The position numbers were made by a program, and so were the translations under genes. The notes below the pieces were generated by a model that had not been told where the DNA came from, did not search any database, and saw only the letters and a program-made list of their open reading frames with translations. DNA of 64,000 nucleotides from Pisaster brevispinus (Eukaryota > Echinodermata > Asteroidea > Forcipulatida > Asteriidae), in assembly GCA_023634235.1 (NCBI GenBank), contig JAMKCF010000022.1, forward strand, positions 6,068,541 through 6,132,540, read 5' to 3'. Shown piece after piece: positions 1 to 11,385 of the stretch (position 1 is the first letter of the stretch; each line of letters starts with the position of its first letter).

Positions 1-890
1 ACAAGAATTTGTTGAAGAAATGTATCTTAAAAGCAACAAATAAACTTTCGACTGCAGCAGTAAGATTTTACCTCACTGAGTGCGGCACCATTTGACGCAA
101 TGAGAGATGCTGAGTAGTGAGTGATCCCGAACTGGTCAAGGGTACGATGCCCCCCAAAAGACGATTTCGGTAATTTCGTCTCCTAAAAAAAACAAGACGA
201 CTGCTCAGTATTTACCTGAAATATTGTTAACACATTCTAAGCATTTAACATAAATTTTATTCGCCCTGGCGTTCAAATTTTAAAGGTGGGAAGTTTTAAC
301 AGCGTTTTTCAACCAACATTTTTTTTAAAAATAATGATCAAAATCGCAGACAAACTTCAAGAAAATGGCCATAATTTATTTGTTGATGAAGTTTGGAACC
401 TTATTTTGGGTTTGTTGGTTTATTGCATGTTATTCTTCACATGTATCAACAGAAATTGGTAATGTGAGAAGTAACTTAATTATGGGGTTGTTGCAAAGTT
501 GAAGTGATCCCGAACTGGTCAATGATCCCGAACTGGTCAAATGACTGTATTGGCTCTTTCAAGCAGTTGCGTATAAATTAGACTTTTCACACATTTAAGT
601 GATTCTCAGCACGGAGAGTCTTCATAAAATTACCCCAAAGCGAGTTTCACAACATACTGTAATTTTAATGCACTCCCAACAATTAGGCAATGGTAACTGA
701 CAACTGGCGGGAAACAAGAGTTTATATTTTAAAAATCATCACACTTCCTTATGCATTGTGGGGGTATGGCCAAGAAGCGGAGGGACTCCAGCGTATTGGC
801 ACCATTGCTGTACATCTACTCGAGTCCCTGTTGTCTGAGTAAGAGTCCTAAGTGAGTCCCTGTTATCCAAGTCCAAGTCTTCCCATCCTC
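1..890. other. No gene recognised
   Basis: No supported gene. The phrase gatcccgaactggtc occurs three times (about 123, 505 and 525), and the text near 550-600 resembles the dispersed repeat at 57860-57905 (tttcaagcattgcgtataa type). Probably decayed repeats. Confidence 0.4.
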
Positions 891-894
891 GTTC

Positions 895-958
895 CCAGGG
901 GTGATCGATCTCGCCGCGCCATTTTTCCCAGCATGCCTTGCTCGATCATAACCCCTGG
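895..958. repeat. Small fold-back element
   Basis: The ends are inverted copies of each other: ccaggggtgatcgatc at the left and, at the right, tcgatcataacccctgg, which matches in reverse complement apart from a two-base insertion. The 64-bp unit looks like a tiny non-autonomous inverted-repeat element. No coding capacity. Confidence 0.5.
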
Positions 959-967
959 AATTGGTTC

Positions 968-1000
968 ATTAAAATGTGCTAGAATCTAGCACATTTTAAT
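968..1000. repeat. 33-bp perfect palindrome
   Basis: Arms of 16 bases (attaaaatgtgctaga and its exact reverse complement) flank a single central base. Flanking CCCCTGG and CCTGGGG words extend the symmetry imperfectly. It could form a cruciform or be the fused ends of a deleted inverted-repeat element; it directly follows the fold-back unit at 895-958. Confidence 0.75.
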
Positions 1001-1712
1001 TAGGCCTGGGGCCGATCCATTCTACGTGCGCGCTCAAGTACGGTAACCCGTAAAAGAGGCATCAAGTCAAAAAGCAACTGGTCCTCTGTCATTCTTCTTT
1101 GATTTTGTGATATTTCTAACTGTATTCAGCTTAGGGTGACCGTGTCAAATCATGATTCATTTGAAATGGAATCGCGTCAAATTACTTGCATTTTCACACG
1201 CGCGTACTAAGCGTCCTACAAGCGCCATACATGCGCTCGAAAGTTTTTAACAAGCTTGCACGCAAAGTAGTCACCCTTTACATCCCTACCAGAGGTTAGT
1301 GATGAGAGGTATTGATACGGCGCGCTGCCCATGGTAGCGAGCCTGAAGTCTTCCCCACTGAATCTGTATCCCCTTTTGTCCAAGTCTGAGTCCCTCGTGT
1401 TAGTTCTTATGAAAGAAACTTTGAATTAGCTCACTCTCATGGGCTTTTGGTAATCAGCGGAGCCAGTTTCTGTAAATTAGGCATGGCTTTATACACTTGA
1501 ATAACTTCAAACACCTAGAACAGGGTTGCGTCCTTTGTCAATCCTCCTACTGACACTCATATGGAACATTTCTTTAATTTCCACCATTTCCATCTATTTC
1601 CATCTATTTCTATCAGACTATTGCCCCGATTAGCTGCAGGGAAAAAAAAGAAGGAACAAACAAGCGAGCGCAAACTTTCACAAACTTACTTGCTCAAAAT
1701 CTGTATAGTAGG
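1001..1712. other. No gene recognised
   Basis: Unique-looking, moderately GC-rich sequence without a convincing exon, RNA gene or terminal repeat. Confidence 0.35.
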
Positions 1713-2024
1713 CAGGGCTCGGAATGGGCACTGGACCGCAGGTCTGAGGCCAATGATTTTAGGATTGTTCCAGTAAACTTCAGACTTGCCAAGTCTGACT
1801 GTCTTGCGTTTTTGTTCAAATGTTTACTGTAGTGGACTGTCAGTCTGATCTTTCAATTCTGTTGAGTAATCCCCATGCAAATTATAACATTTCAAATGTT
1901 ATTCTGTCAATTTGTTGTTCTCATTTCAATTCTGGTCTTAAAAACAATTCTTGTCCAGTAAACATTTTGAGCTACATTGTACAAACCCTGTTTTTGTGGT
2001 TTTTAACCCTGAATTTGAGCCCTG
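1713..2024. mobile_element. Non-autonomous TIR element, CAGGGCTC family, copy 1
   Basis: Starts with cagggctcggaat and ends with gaatttgagccctg, imperfect inverted repeats of about 14 bases. Next to the left end is the phrase 'actggaccgcaggtctgaggccaatgat', which recurs in diverged form in the copies at 24395 and around 52430. No transposase is visible, so it would depend on proteins supplied elsewhere. The superfamily is not clear because no target duplication could be fixed. Confidence 0.6.
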
Positions 2025-3104
2025 GTACATGTACGTGTCCACCTGTCATTATGAGTGTCGGTCTGTCAAGGACTACAACCAATCATGGACACGACAACCC
2101 ACCGATTCTAAGCCTGCCTTTTTAAGTCTGAGATTGAGCTTAGTTTTGGAAGGTTAATCAAGAAGAGGGCGCTATTTCAGGTGGACAAAAAAACACCATC
2201 ACAGACTTGTACAAGACTATAACCCTGACCCCCCATGCCCAGTTGAAATATACAGGGTCAGTGGTTGTCATGCAAAGGCTAAAAAGCAACACATCAACTG
2301 ATATTTTTTCATTATTGATGATTTACGTGTGCACAATGAAGGTAGCCAAAATTGTGTGTTTTCCCCCTTTTTCCCCATTCTCAAGCCGGTCTCGAGCCAA
2401 GTCTCGCCAAGTCCCAGTGTTCGAGTCTGAGTCTGAATCACAGTGCTCTGAGACTGAGTCCGAGTCAACAAAAAATTGAGTTGAGACCATTCTCGAGTTT
2501 GAGACTTGACTTGAGTCCACCAGCACTGATTGGCACTACATTGGGATAGAAAGAGAGATGCAAAATCCCTGAGAAAAGACTGAGAAAAACGTAACTGCTC
2601 ATCAGGCTCATGAACAAATGGCAGATATTAAACATACATGTAGTCGACTTTCATGATAACAAGATCACTATGACTGGCCAAATTACATCTCTGTAACAGA
2701 AACATTGTTATAAGAGGACAGCAAGACAAAGAAACACAAAGTATTAGTGAGATTTGGGACTTCAGAATATACTTATTATGATATGAAGCAGAACCTCATA
2801 ACAGCGCTCTTAAGGTTTTCAATGACTTTTAGTGGCTTGGATTAGGCAAATACCCTGTGGGTATAAAAATACAGCTTGAGGTCTCCAAGATAAAACCATT
2901 ATAGCTACTCCATCTTTGTATCTATAATTGTCAAACATGACATTTTTTACCATAGAAATTTGCTTGGGGAGGATTGTTGGAAATTCACTCCAGGTGTAGA
3001 AGATTTCCATATTTAATAGGCCTACATAATAAAAACTAATGCATGTATCAATTGTAGTCCTGGCCCTTGGGTACCCGGGATTATGGAAAAAGTAGCCGGG
3101 AAAT
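2025..3104. other. No gene recognised
   Basis: Intergenic or intronic sequence. The tract at 2385-2520 is rich in gagtc/gactc words (degenerate 'gagtctgag' repetition) and gives spurious short Ser/Glu-rich frames on both strands. Confidence 0.35.
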
Positions 3105-3450
3105 AGAAGGAGATTGTCCCATCGGGACAATAGCAGGGACTTCGTCAAGGTTGTGAACATTTGTTTGCCCTGCCCTAAAGGGACAATAGCTGGGACTTTG
3201 CCAAGGTTGTAAAAAATGTTTGCCCCGCCCTACCACAACGATGGGGGCACACTGCCAAGGTTGTACATTTTGTTGCCATGTTCCACAAGCTGGGACTGGG
3301 ATTGTTGAAGTGTTGTGACAAATACCTTTCATGCCGGAGACTGGCTTGGATTGTGCAGGGGTTGTAAAATAGAGCCAGACATGCCGGTGCCTGGTTATAG
3401 CCAGGGATGTACAAAAAGTAAGTTCCCTGTCCGGCTGGGCAGTAGCAAGA
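3105..3450. repeat. Degenerate tandem repeat, about 60-65 bp
   Basis: Phrases of the type 'gggacaatagc-gggactt-gccaaggttgt-aaa-tgtttgccc-gccct' recur at about 3122, 3180 and 3240, with more diverged units to about 3440. It explains the Pro/Trp-rich short frames here, which are not genes. Confidence 0.45.
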
Positions 3451-3559
3451 CAAGGAAAGAACTATCACGCTGGGCCAATTTTACATCCCCGGCCAATTCC
3501 CCATTAGTCCTGGGTCCACCCAGGGCCAGGACTTCAGTTGATATGCGCATTTTCTAAAA

Positions 3560-4605
3560 GGGTTGTGTAACTTTCATAGTGAAAGGACTTTGGGTACAAC
3601 ATGAGCTAAAATTATGTTAACTCTATGCAATGGCTTTCCCACAAGCTAATGACTTTTCAACTCTAAATTTCAAGCATTCAAAATGCCTTCAAGACCTAGC
3701 TGGAGTTTTTAAAAAGAATTTAACCCTTCAGAAACCACAGTGATCACAAGCAGCTTGTACCAAAATATCCATAACAGCTGCAAAATTTGACCTACTTGTG
3801 CTCAAACAAGAGCAAGAGCAAGAGTTCAAAGAAAATGGAATTTATCGAATTGACATTTTCCAATGTTTCCCATGTTAACAAAGAATCTTCAATTAAACCC
3901 CCCACATATTTTTCTGTTTCTTTTTTCCAGAAATTTTCCCTGAAAATTTGAGAGTAAAAAAAACCCCCAAAAGATTAGCAAAGTCTGGGCGTATCATTAT
4001 TATTATACAGAAAGAAATGGTCTTTATAGTTTCAACATTCCTGGCTATTTAAAGAAATATTGAAGTATTTAATGACATTTGGGGAACTGTTAAATACTTT
4101 ATCTAAACTTCAACAGAAATTCTTTAAATCTTCAGAATCTATTTATGAAGAGTCCAGCTTGATACCCATTATTTACCTCATTTACACGCGGCCATATTAT
4201 TTAATTTTGCAACATAAACACATGTCTTGAGAAAATTTAGTCAAAAGAGGGCGCTACCAGACGATTGCGTGCAGAGGGGTGCACCACACTAAAACAAACT
4301 CCCATATTCAGAAACAACTTTACTTCAGATTTGTTTCCAATATTTGCCAGGTCATCCGTTTGGAAGTTTGGCAAATTACACTAGAAAAAAGCCCCCGAAA
4401 CTGCGCTTTTTCCCAAACTGACTTGCTGACAGTTTTTATTTATTGAAGGACTCCTCCACTTCCTGAGCAAAATAGGAGCAACTTTATCCCAAATCTATCT
4501 AATTTCCTCAAAAGTTGAAGCACAGAACCCCCAGGTTGTGGTTACTTGTCATAATTACACAATCAATTAATTGCATGACCCCCAAATTCTTATTGTTCAC
4601 AAGAT
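3560..4605. other. No gene recognised
   Basis: AT-rich sequence with an 'agagggcgctac' word near 4248, common in this window. No exon with paired splice signals was found. Confidence 0.35.
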
Positions 4606-4611
4606 TGTGAT

Positions 4612-4966
4612 AATAATAATAATAACTTTCGGTTTATATAGCGCATAATAATTAACACTTAATTATCTAAGCGCTTTACAATAGTGCCCTGGTCATTGGG
4701 CCAATAACATTCCTGTAATCTTTATCAGCTCCCTAGGGAGTATACAGCCCCGGGCTGCCGTGGCGCTCCGAAGGCTTTTCAAACACAATATCAACCTCTA
4801 CCCTCGCAGGTACCCATTTATACCCTTGGGTGAAGAGAAGCAATTATAGTAAAGTATCTTGCTCAAGGACACAAGTGTCATGACCGGGATTCAAACCCAC
4901 ACCCCGATGACTTAACCATCGAAACTTGAATTCGATGCTCTAAACCACTCGGCCACGTGACACCCC
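4612..4966 (-). mobile_element. tRNA-derived SINE
   Basis: Read on the minus strand, the element opens with a tRNA-like head: tggccgagtgg matches the internal promoter box A and ggtttgaatcc matches box B. The body carries the phrase 'cttgctcaaggacacaagtgtcatgac' region and the tail ends in an ATT microsatellite at 4612-4626, typical of a LINE-mobilised SINE. This architecture (Leu/Ser-like tRNA head, conserved middle, short tandem tail) is common in marine deuterostomes. A shorter relic of the same family is at about 63270-63450. Confidence 0.75.
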
Positions 4967-5141
4967 AAATCAGTTTGGCGCATGAATTTTTGCCTTTTTA
5001 GTGGTGAACCCAGAGAATGCGTCACCACACTTTTTATATGGTATCCCTGCACCCACTTTCAATCCCAATAGTGTTGTCGGGACTGTCTAGTGCTACAAAA
5101 TAGTGTCAGATTTCCAGGGTGGTTCTTTCTTGAACAACGCC

Positions 5142-7030
5142 ATGGAAGCGGCGAAGGATTGCCAGTGGATAATTCATTTCGCTGAGTGTTTAACCCCATA
5201 TTTTGGGTGGGTGGAAGACATTTCGTCCGCCAATAAATTGATATCTGCATACCAGTTGGAAACTAAAACAAATTTTGTTCGCCAGGCCAGTAGTGTTCCA
5301 AATTTCGGCGAGTCAGGTATGTCCACAAATTAAACATATAAGGTACCCCATTGGTTGGCAGCTCCTTCGGTAGTTTGCTCTCCTGTATTCAATTTCATAT
5401 GTTCTAGCCTACTAGCTGTTTTGTTTGATCTTTGTGTAAATGGATTGCTCTAAACAACAGAAAGCTGCTGGACTTCTAACGCATCAATTTGTTTATAGTC
5501 CAAACACCCCAAGTCTTTACTTTTTTAAATCGATATTCTAAATTAATGTTGTGCGTTGTGCGATTTTAACCAGATGTAAAACAGTAAAATGTTTTCATTT
5601 GCTCAAAATGACTTAATGCATGTAGGTGGATAACATAATACTAATAACTTGAATGCTAACAATGTAGGTATGTCAGTGGGATTATGATTGGCGATCATAT
5701 TCTTCGATCCTAAAGGTACGAGCCTTATTTGAGTCCTTTAGTTACCAAGTAATTGATTTAGTTCCCTACAGCCATTAAGCTCTTAGAGGTGCTGCAACAC
5801 CCCCCGAGTTTACCCCGATGAGTGAAAGGGCCAATATTTACTACCACACTATCCAATATATTTTGAAAAAATCTGTAAAAAATATTTTTAAAACCTTTTG
5901 GACCTTAACCCCTCTTAGATATGTATAATGGTTCATTCTAGGTAATCAAGGAATTTCACCCCCCAGTCATGACACTTTGGAGAAATAACTTAATCAGTGA
6001 TTATGTCTTATTATATTCTCATCATCTTCTTTCACAACAGATTAATCCAGGAGTGACAACACAAAATCATGAGACAGTCCTGGATGGCCCCTCGATCATG
6101 GGCTCATGGAGCTTGGTCATCCACTGGTCTGTCATCGATCCTCTGGCCTAGCATCCACTGCTTGGTCTCATTGGGTCAACTTTCAAACAGAGGGAAGTAA
6201 ATCCACAGTCCGCCCAAGCTCTCTGATGTGACCCCAGTACCACTGACTACTAGATGTCAAGCAACCATCGTGATTGACCAGAACTGCTGATTTACACTAC
6301 AATTGAGGTGAGATAAATACTTTACTGCAAATTGACTTAAAGAGTTTTGCCTGTTTTGTTGTTGTTTTTTAAGGCCACGTTTGAGTGCGTTCACATGAAA
6401 TGTTTTTCACCACAAATGTTCAACAGCCACCACTTTCATAAAATACAAAAATAATTGTAAAGGTTTATAAGTAAGTAGGTGAAAATTGTTGTCAAAGTTG
6501 TTACACTTGTTTTAACCACCCTGTACAGCAGATAGAGGTTTAATAGATTCTGACTGGCACCAAAGATATTATCAAAAAAGACCACCATTATAGGGCTTGA
6601 TGGCTCATTTGGTGGAGAGCCGAAACATTAATCCTTGTGTTGCTCGTTCAAGTCCCGCTCTAGTCTTTTTCTTTGTTCATCACTCAAAAATTTAAATCTA
6701 CTTTCAATTTTGAAAAAGACTAAGGTTGCAATGTCGTTCTTAGGCAGCAGCAGGGTGGCACTTGAACAATGTGCAAAAGAAAGGTCTATGTCGTTCAATG
6801 AGTACTGTGTGTATAAATTGGTCTTTTGTGTAGTTTCAGGACTGTACATGCAGTTTGTCAGGCTTGATATTTATTGTTGTCTTTACTTTCCTCTTGTTTC
6901 ATCTGCTACAGATAAACCGATCCAGACAGAGAGTGTCGGATCTTCATTCACAGTGGCAGTTGGTCGGCAGCAGAGATGCCCCAATCTATCAACGATCAAG
7001 CCCAGCAGTGTCTCCAGAAATTGTCCCTAA
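5142..7030 (+). CDS. Possible two-exon small protein, unrecognised
   Basis: Exon 1 (5142-5316) begins at an ATG in a strong context (gccATGG) and ends at a good donor (gtatgt) in phase 1. Its translation starts MEAAKDCQWIIHFAECLTPY and contains an LETKTNFVRQ...NFGES stretch. Exon 2 (6912-7030) follows a ctacag acceptor, continues in phase as DKPIQTESVGSSFTVAVG and stops at 7030; an AATAAA signal lies at 7047-7052, the spacing expected of a 3' end. The product would be 97 residues, Cys-containing, with no signal peptide or membrane segment. I do not recognise the family. An intervening exon-like block at 6055-6306 would stop at once in this phase. Exon 1 alone may instead belong to a longer gene. 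Confidence 0.4.
6055..6306 (+). other. Exon-like block without a frame
   Basis: Preceded by a pyrimidine-rich tract ending cacaacag and ended by caattgag before gtgagat, a good donor. All frames contain stops. It may be an alternative or untranslated exon, or chance. Confidence 0.25.
6593..6663 (+). repeat. tRNA-like relic (SINE head)
   Basis: Contains box A-like tggctcatttggt and box B-like gttcaagtccc at tRNA spacing, but the acceptor ends do not pair, so it is not a working tRNA gene. Probably the head of an old tRNA-derived SINE. Confidence 0.3.
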
Positions 7031-7046
7031 ATTTAAATCTTCAAAA

Positions 7047-7052
7047 AATAAA
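7047..7052 (+). promoter_or_regulatory. Candidate polyA signal
   Basis: AATAAA, 17 bases after the stop of the possible small gene. Confidence 0.35.
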
Positions 7053-7163
7053 GACATTTTAGCCTACCAAATGTTTTAACACTTGTGGATAAAAGAAAGT
7101 AAGGTTTTGTTCATAAAAAGGGAATTTTTTTTTCTTGGTAAAGCATCATCTCTCTGGATCAAA

Positions 7164-7245
7164 ATTATTATTATTATTATTATTATTATTACTGGTTTAT
7201 TCAAATCTGCTCGTCGCAGCCGGCAGGCTGAATTAAAATACAGAT
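7164..7245 (-). repeat. Retroelement 3' end with ATT tail
   Basis: An (ATT)n tract at 7167-7191 is followed by a phrase that, on the minus strand, reads gcctgccggctgcgacgagc then agatttgaataaa. This looks like the 3' end of a LINE- or SINE-type element with a TAA-repeat tail. Confidence 0.4.
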
Positions 7246-7299
7246 TTACAAAAAATATTAAAAGTACAGCAAAAAATGTATACAATAGGAACATTAAAA

Positions 7300-7530
7300 A
7301 TTAAAAAGCAATAGACAAACAAACAAACAGACAAACAACAAACGAACAAACACCCCAACACCCCAACAAACAGATAACCGAAACACATCAAAAAATACAC
7401 CAAACAAACAAACAAACACCCCAACAAGGACAAGACAACACTGAGCAGACAAAAAAACAAGGAAGACAGGGAAAGGTAAATATCTAAATAAAAAACACAT
7501 GAAAAGGGCAAGAGAAAATCTAAAAGACAA
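7300..7530. repeat. A/C-rich low-complexity tract
   Basis: Repeated caaacaaacaaac and caccccaaca words. It produces Leu/Phe/Val-rich spurious frames on the minus strand. Confidence 0.6.
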
Positions 7531-7828
7531 ACTTAAACACCAGGGAATAAAAAGGTGTTAACAACCACACCCACCCACAAGGGACAACATGGTCAAAATT
7601 GGAGGCCTATTTAATCACTTTACTTGTTCAAAATACTGGTTAGGTAGGGAATGGGGCTAGACCTGTATCGGTTGGTTCTGCAAAATTGTAAAATTGTAAA
7701 AATAACTCTGTATGTAGCTAAAGTGTCTTGATAACGTTTGGTTTGGTAGATATAAAGTGTCTTGATTCTTTGAAGTCACAACGATTACCTTTTCTGAATT
7801 TAGAATAGCGCATTTTTTAAACACTTCC

Positions 7829-8055
7829 CATTGTGTGGTGACCACACTATCCCTTGTGTGGTGATCTTCCTGTACTTCTCCTTTGTGGTGGTCTACCCAT
7901 ACTTCCCTTGTGTGGTGATCGACTCGTACTTCCCTGGTGTGGTGCTCAACCCGTACTTTTCTTGTGAGGTGATCTACCCGTCCTTTTATTGTGTGGCGAT
8001 CCACCCATACTTCACTTTTGTGGTGATTCATTCATACTTTCCTTGTGTGGTGAAT
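7829..8055. repeat. Degenerate 28-bp tandem repeat, segment 1
   Basis: Units resembling gtgtggtgatctacccacac plus ttcccctt. About eight diverged units here; the same repeat resumes at 8478 and 9510. Confidence 0.65.
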
Positions 8056-8477
8056 CATTCAAATCAAAGTTCTATACGTGAATTGGAGTGCTGTGAAAGG
8101 CTTACTCTGTCATAATTCTAGCAAATCCATTTAGCTCATTCGTTTTAAATGTATGCTGTGGATGGAGTTGACAAACTTGGTTGCCATAGAATTGGAGCCG
8201 GATGGGAGTTTCCCAATTGTTTTTTCCCCAAAGGGGTTTTTCGAAGGGTTCTTGCCCATCCCATACACAGCAATAGCAGGCATGCAACTTTTCAGCTGGA
8301 CAGCTGATTTTTATGGAGTTGGTTTTCCCAGCCGTTGAAAATTTAAAAACACAGTACAAATCTTACTGTGTCTGAAATGTCCTGGTGTTTTTTGTTTTTT
8401 GTTTGCAAAAAAAAAAAGTTGCATGCCTTAAGTAGGGACACTTTTGTGTCTATAGATCGTGATGTTCCTATGATCGA

Positions 8478-8575
8478 GCCATACTTCCCCTTGTGTGGTG
8501 ATCTACCCGTACATTTTTTTGTTGTGGTGTGGTCTACTCACACTTCCCCCTGTGTGGAGATCTACCTGTATATTA
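8478..8575. repeat. Degenerate 28-bp tandem repeat, segment 2
   Basis: Three to four units of the gtgtggtgatctac family, separated from the main block by about 900 bases of non-repetitive DNA. Confidence 0.55.
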
Positions 8576-8947
8576 TACAAATGTAAATGAGTTGCTCCTA
8601 TTAAAATGAAGCCATTACCAAATTAGATCTTCATAAAAGAATGAGATGAGTTTGCTTGCGAGTAAACTCATCTTTTTATATTTCAGAAATTGCCAAAACT
8701 TCTCATAGCAAAATTTCTTTCGAAGTAAAATTGCATAAAACACAATGCAAGCTTCATCTTAAAATTTCCCCTTTTTCACATTTTCTTTTAAATTTGTTTT
8801 TCTCTGCCTGATATTGAGAGAATCATTCAGAGCTCAAGGCAAAAGCACACAATTTCAAATAACACATGACTTGATGTGTACGAGCAGCTTATTATGATGA
8901 GTTTCTTTCATGCATGTTTAAAAATCCTCTGATAAACTCATCTGCAG

Positions 8948-9033
8948 AGTTGTGCAAACTCCTGTGCCTGTCGGTGGACCCCCTCGGCTGCCCGGAACAA
9001 GTGGTGGTCTTGCTGGCCCGGATGCAATGGAAG
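8948..9033 (+). other. Candidate internal exon
   Basis: Flanked by an acceptor (catctgcag) and a donor (gtatgt). The 86-nt block is more GC-rich than its surroundings and has two open frames, one reading CKLLCLSVDPLGCPEQVVV and one reading VVQTPVPVGGPPRLPG. No partner exon could be matched in phase. Possibly part of an unrecognised gene that includes the 9290-9430 open stretch (WNLDPVDDEDFYRVDDMK), which lacks clear splice ends. Confidence 0.3.
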
Positions 9034-9509
9034 GTATGTTCTCTGTTCAGTGAAATTCAATTAGATGCACCATAAGTGTTCTAGTTCACTGGTGTAATGT
9101 CTTACAAAACTAGACGAGCTAGAGCGAGCGTTTTTGGAAGCATGCACAAATTTACTAGGATATGAGCTGGGAGTGAGTCGTTGGACCCTAAAGCGTGTTG
9201 AGCGATGTCCCAAGGAGTATGGATGAGGGCCCATTATAATTTAGTCTTTTGTTGGTCACGTCACTCTTTTGTTCTCTAGTAAGCAGGTTTGTGCTGGCGT
9301 TCATTTGAGACCTTCAAGAGCGGTGCCATGAGATGTCTTTGCTTGAGCCAATGGAATCTGGACCCGGTGGATGATGAGGACTTCTATCGAGTTGATGATA
9401 TGAAGGCTGGAGAAACATGTTCTGCTTGGTCATGCCTGTATCTACACTTTCTTTGTAAGAACCACTCATTTTATTGCCTTTTGATACCAACGATGACATT
9501 GAATTACTT

Positions 9510-10281
9510 TTCATTGTGTGGTAAACTAACCACACTTTCCCTTGTGTGGTTGATCTACCTATACTTTCCCTTGTTTGGTGATTTACCTCATCCCATCTGC
9601 ACATAATTTTTCTTGTGTGCTGATCTACCCATAAGTCCTGTGTGTGGTGATCTACCCACACTTCCCCTTGTGTGGTGATCTACCCACACTTCTCCTTGTG
9701 TGGTGATTTACCTTCACTTCTCTTATTTGGTGATCTACTCACTCTTCTCTTATTTGGTGATCTACTCACACTTCCCCTGGTGGGGTGAATGATCTACCCA
9801 TACCTACCCCTTGAGACGGTGGTCAACCAATACTTCCCCTTGTGGGGTGATTTTTGCAGACTTGCCCCTTGTAGGGTGGTCTACCATACTTTCCCTTGTG
9901 TGGTGGTCTACCATTAGTTCCTTGTGGGGTGGTCTACTCACTCTTTCCCATGTTGGGTGATCTTTGCATACCTGTCCCTTGTGGGGTCATTTACCTAAAT
10001 TGCTCCTGTGTGTTGTTACACTCACACTTCACCTTGTGGCTTGATCCACTCACACTTTCCCTTGTGGGGTGGTCTATCACACTTCCTTAAGTACGTGATC
10101 TAATGCCCAGTTTTCCTGGTAGGGTGATCCACTCAAACTTACCCTTGTGGTGTGATCTACCAACACTTCGTTTGTATGGTTGATCTACCTGTGTATACAG
10201 GTGGTCTACTCACACTTCTCCTTATGGGGTGATGTACTCACACTTATGTGGGGTGATCTACCTATATTGCCCGTGTGTTTA
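9510..10281. repeat. Degenerate 28-bp tandem repeat, segment 3
   Basis: Main block: about 27 diverged units of gtgtggtgatctacccacac type, interrupted at 10282 by an inserted element and continuing after it. Confidence 0.7.
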
Positions 10282-10923
10282 TGTTCCGTCCCAACTTGAC
10301 AATTGTCCCAACTACAGTTGGGACTGGTCCCAACTTGAGTGTTAAAGTTGGGACGTCCCAACTATAGTTGGGATCGCCCATAGACTTCAACAGGGCACCG
10401 TGATCGATCATGGGTCCTGATGCGATCAGAGTTAATTAACACTGATTCTTTATTTCAAACCCGGGTCTCAGCTCTGTACAAACTCATGTCAAAACTGGTT
10501 TGGAATGATAGTATATCGCTCACAATGGACCGCCAACTCAGTTTAAATAGTGTTTTTAGAGGGTTCTGACAGCGGACAGCGGACTCATGCTCAGTCACTG
10601 AGTCAGTGCCGCCGGGTCGCTTTCTCAGGTAGAAATAGAAACATATTTCTACCTCCATGGTCTCAGTAGGCCTACGCATTTAGTTTCCATTCTCTCGGAA
10701 AAACAAAATTATAATTAATCTGAAATATTCTCAAGGGAAAGTGATCTTAAAAACTTCATTCTATGATACTTACTAAACTAGTATTATTATGTTTTTAGTT
10801 GATTCATGGGGGTGCTTTGTGTTTACTGCGATCCCAACTATAGTTGGGACGTCCCAACTTTAACACTCAAGTTGGGACCAGTCCCAACTATAGTTAGGAC
10901 AATAGTCAAGTTGGGACGGAACA
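10282..10923. mobile_element. 642-bp TIR element inserted in the minisatellite
   Basis: Long inverted repeats of about 95 bases start tgttccgtcccaacttgac and end with the reverse complement. The TIRs contain smaller nested palindromes built from 'agttgggac / gtcccaact'. TTTA at 10278-10281 and 10924-10927 fits a 4-bp target duplication. The interior shows no transposase, so this is a non-autonomous element. The 28-bp repeat continues on both sides, so it inserted after the array formed. Confidence 0.75.
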
Positions 10924-10927
10924 TTTA

Positions 10928-11385
10928 TCTACTCGCACTTCCCCTTGTGCCGTGATTTACCATCTTTTGTGGGGTAATCTATGCCCAGTTTTCCAGGTAC
11001 GGTGATCTAAACATACTTCTCCTTGTGTGCTGATCCACACAAACTTACTCTTGTGTTGTTGATCTACCCTTACCCCCTGTGTGGTGGTCTACTCACACTT
11101 ATGTGGGGGGATCTACCTATATTGCCCCTGTGTGTTGATTCAATCACACCTCCCCTTGTAGTACATCTACCCACACTTTCGCTTGTTTGTTGATCTACTC
11201 GCACTTCCCCTTGTGCCATGATCTACCCTCACTTCCCCTTGTGGGGTGGTCTACCTGTACCTTAGTGTGGTGATCTAGCCATACTTGCCCTGGTTGGTTG
11301 ATCTACCTGTACTCCCCCTTATCTGTTGATCCACTCACACTTTCCATTGTGGGGTGGTCTACCCACACTTACTACCTGTTATATA
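10928..11385. repeat. Degenerate 28-bp tandem repeat, segment 4
   Basis: Continuation of the 9510-10281 array beyond the inserted element, with units such as 'cttccccttgtgggg-ggtctacc'. Confidence 0.65.

Noticed and set aside
2819..3557. Overlapping frames of 80-113 codons on both strands
   Set aside because: They track a degenerate tandem repeat and have no splice or start context.
6593..6663. Functional tRNA gene
   Set aside because: Internal promoter-like boxes are present but the acceptor stem does not pair and the anticodon arm is poor.
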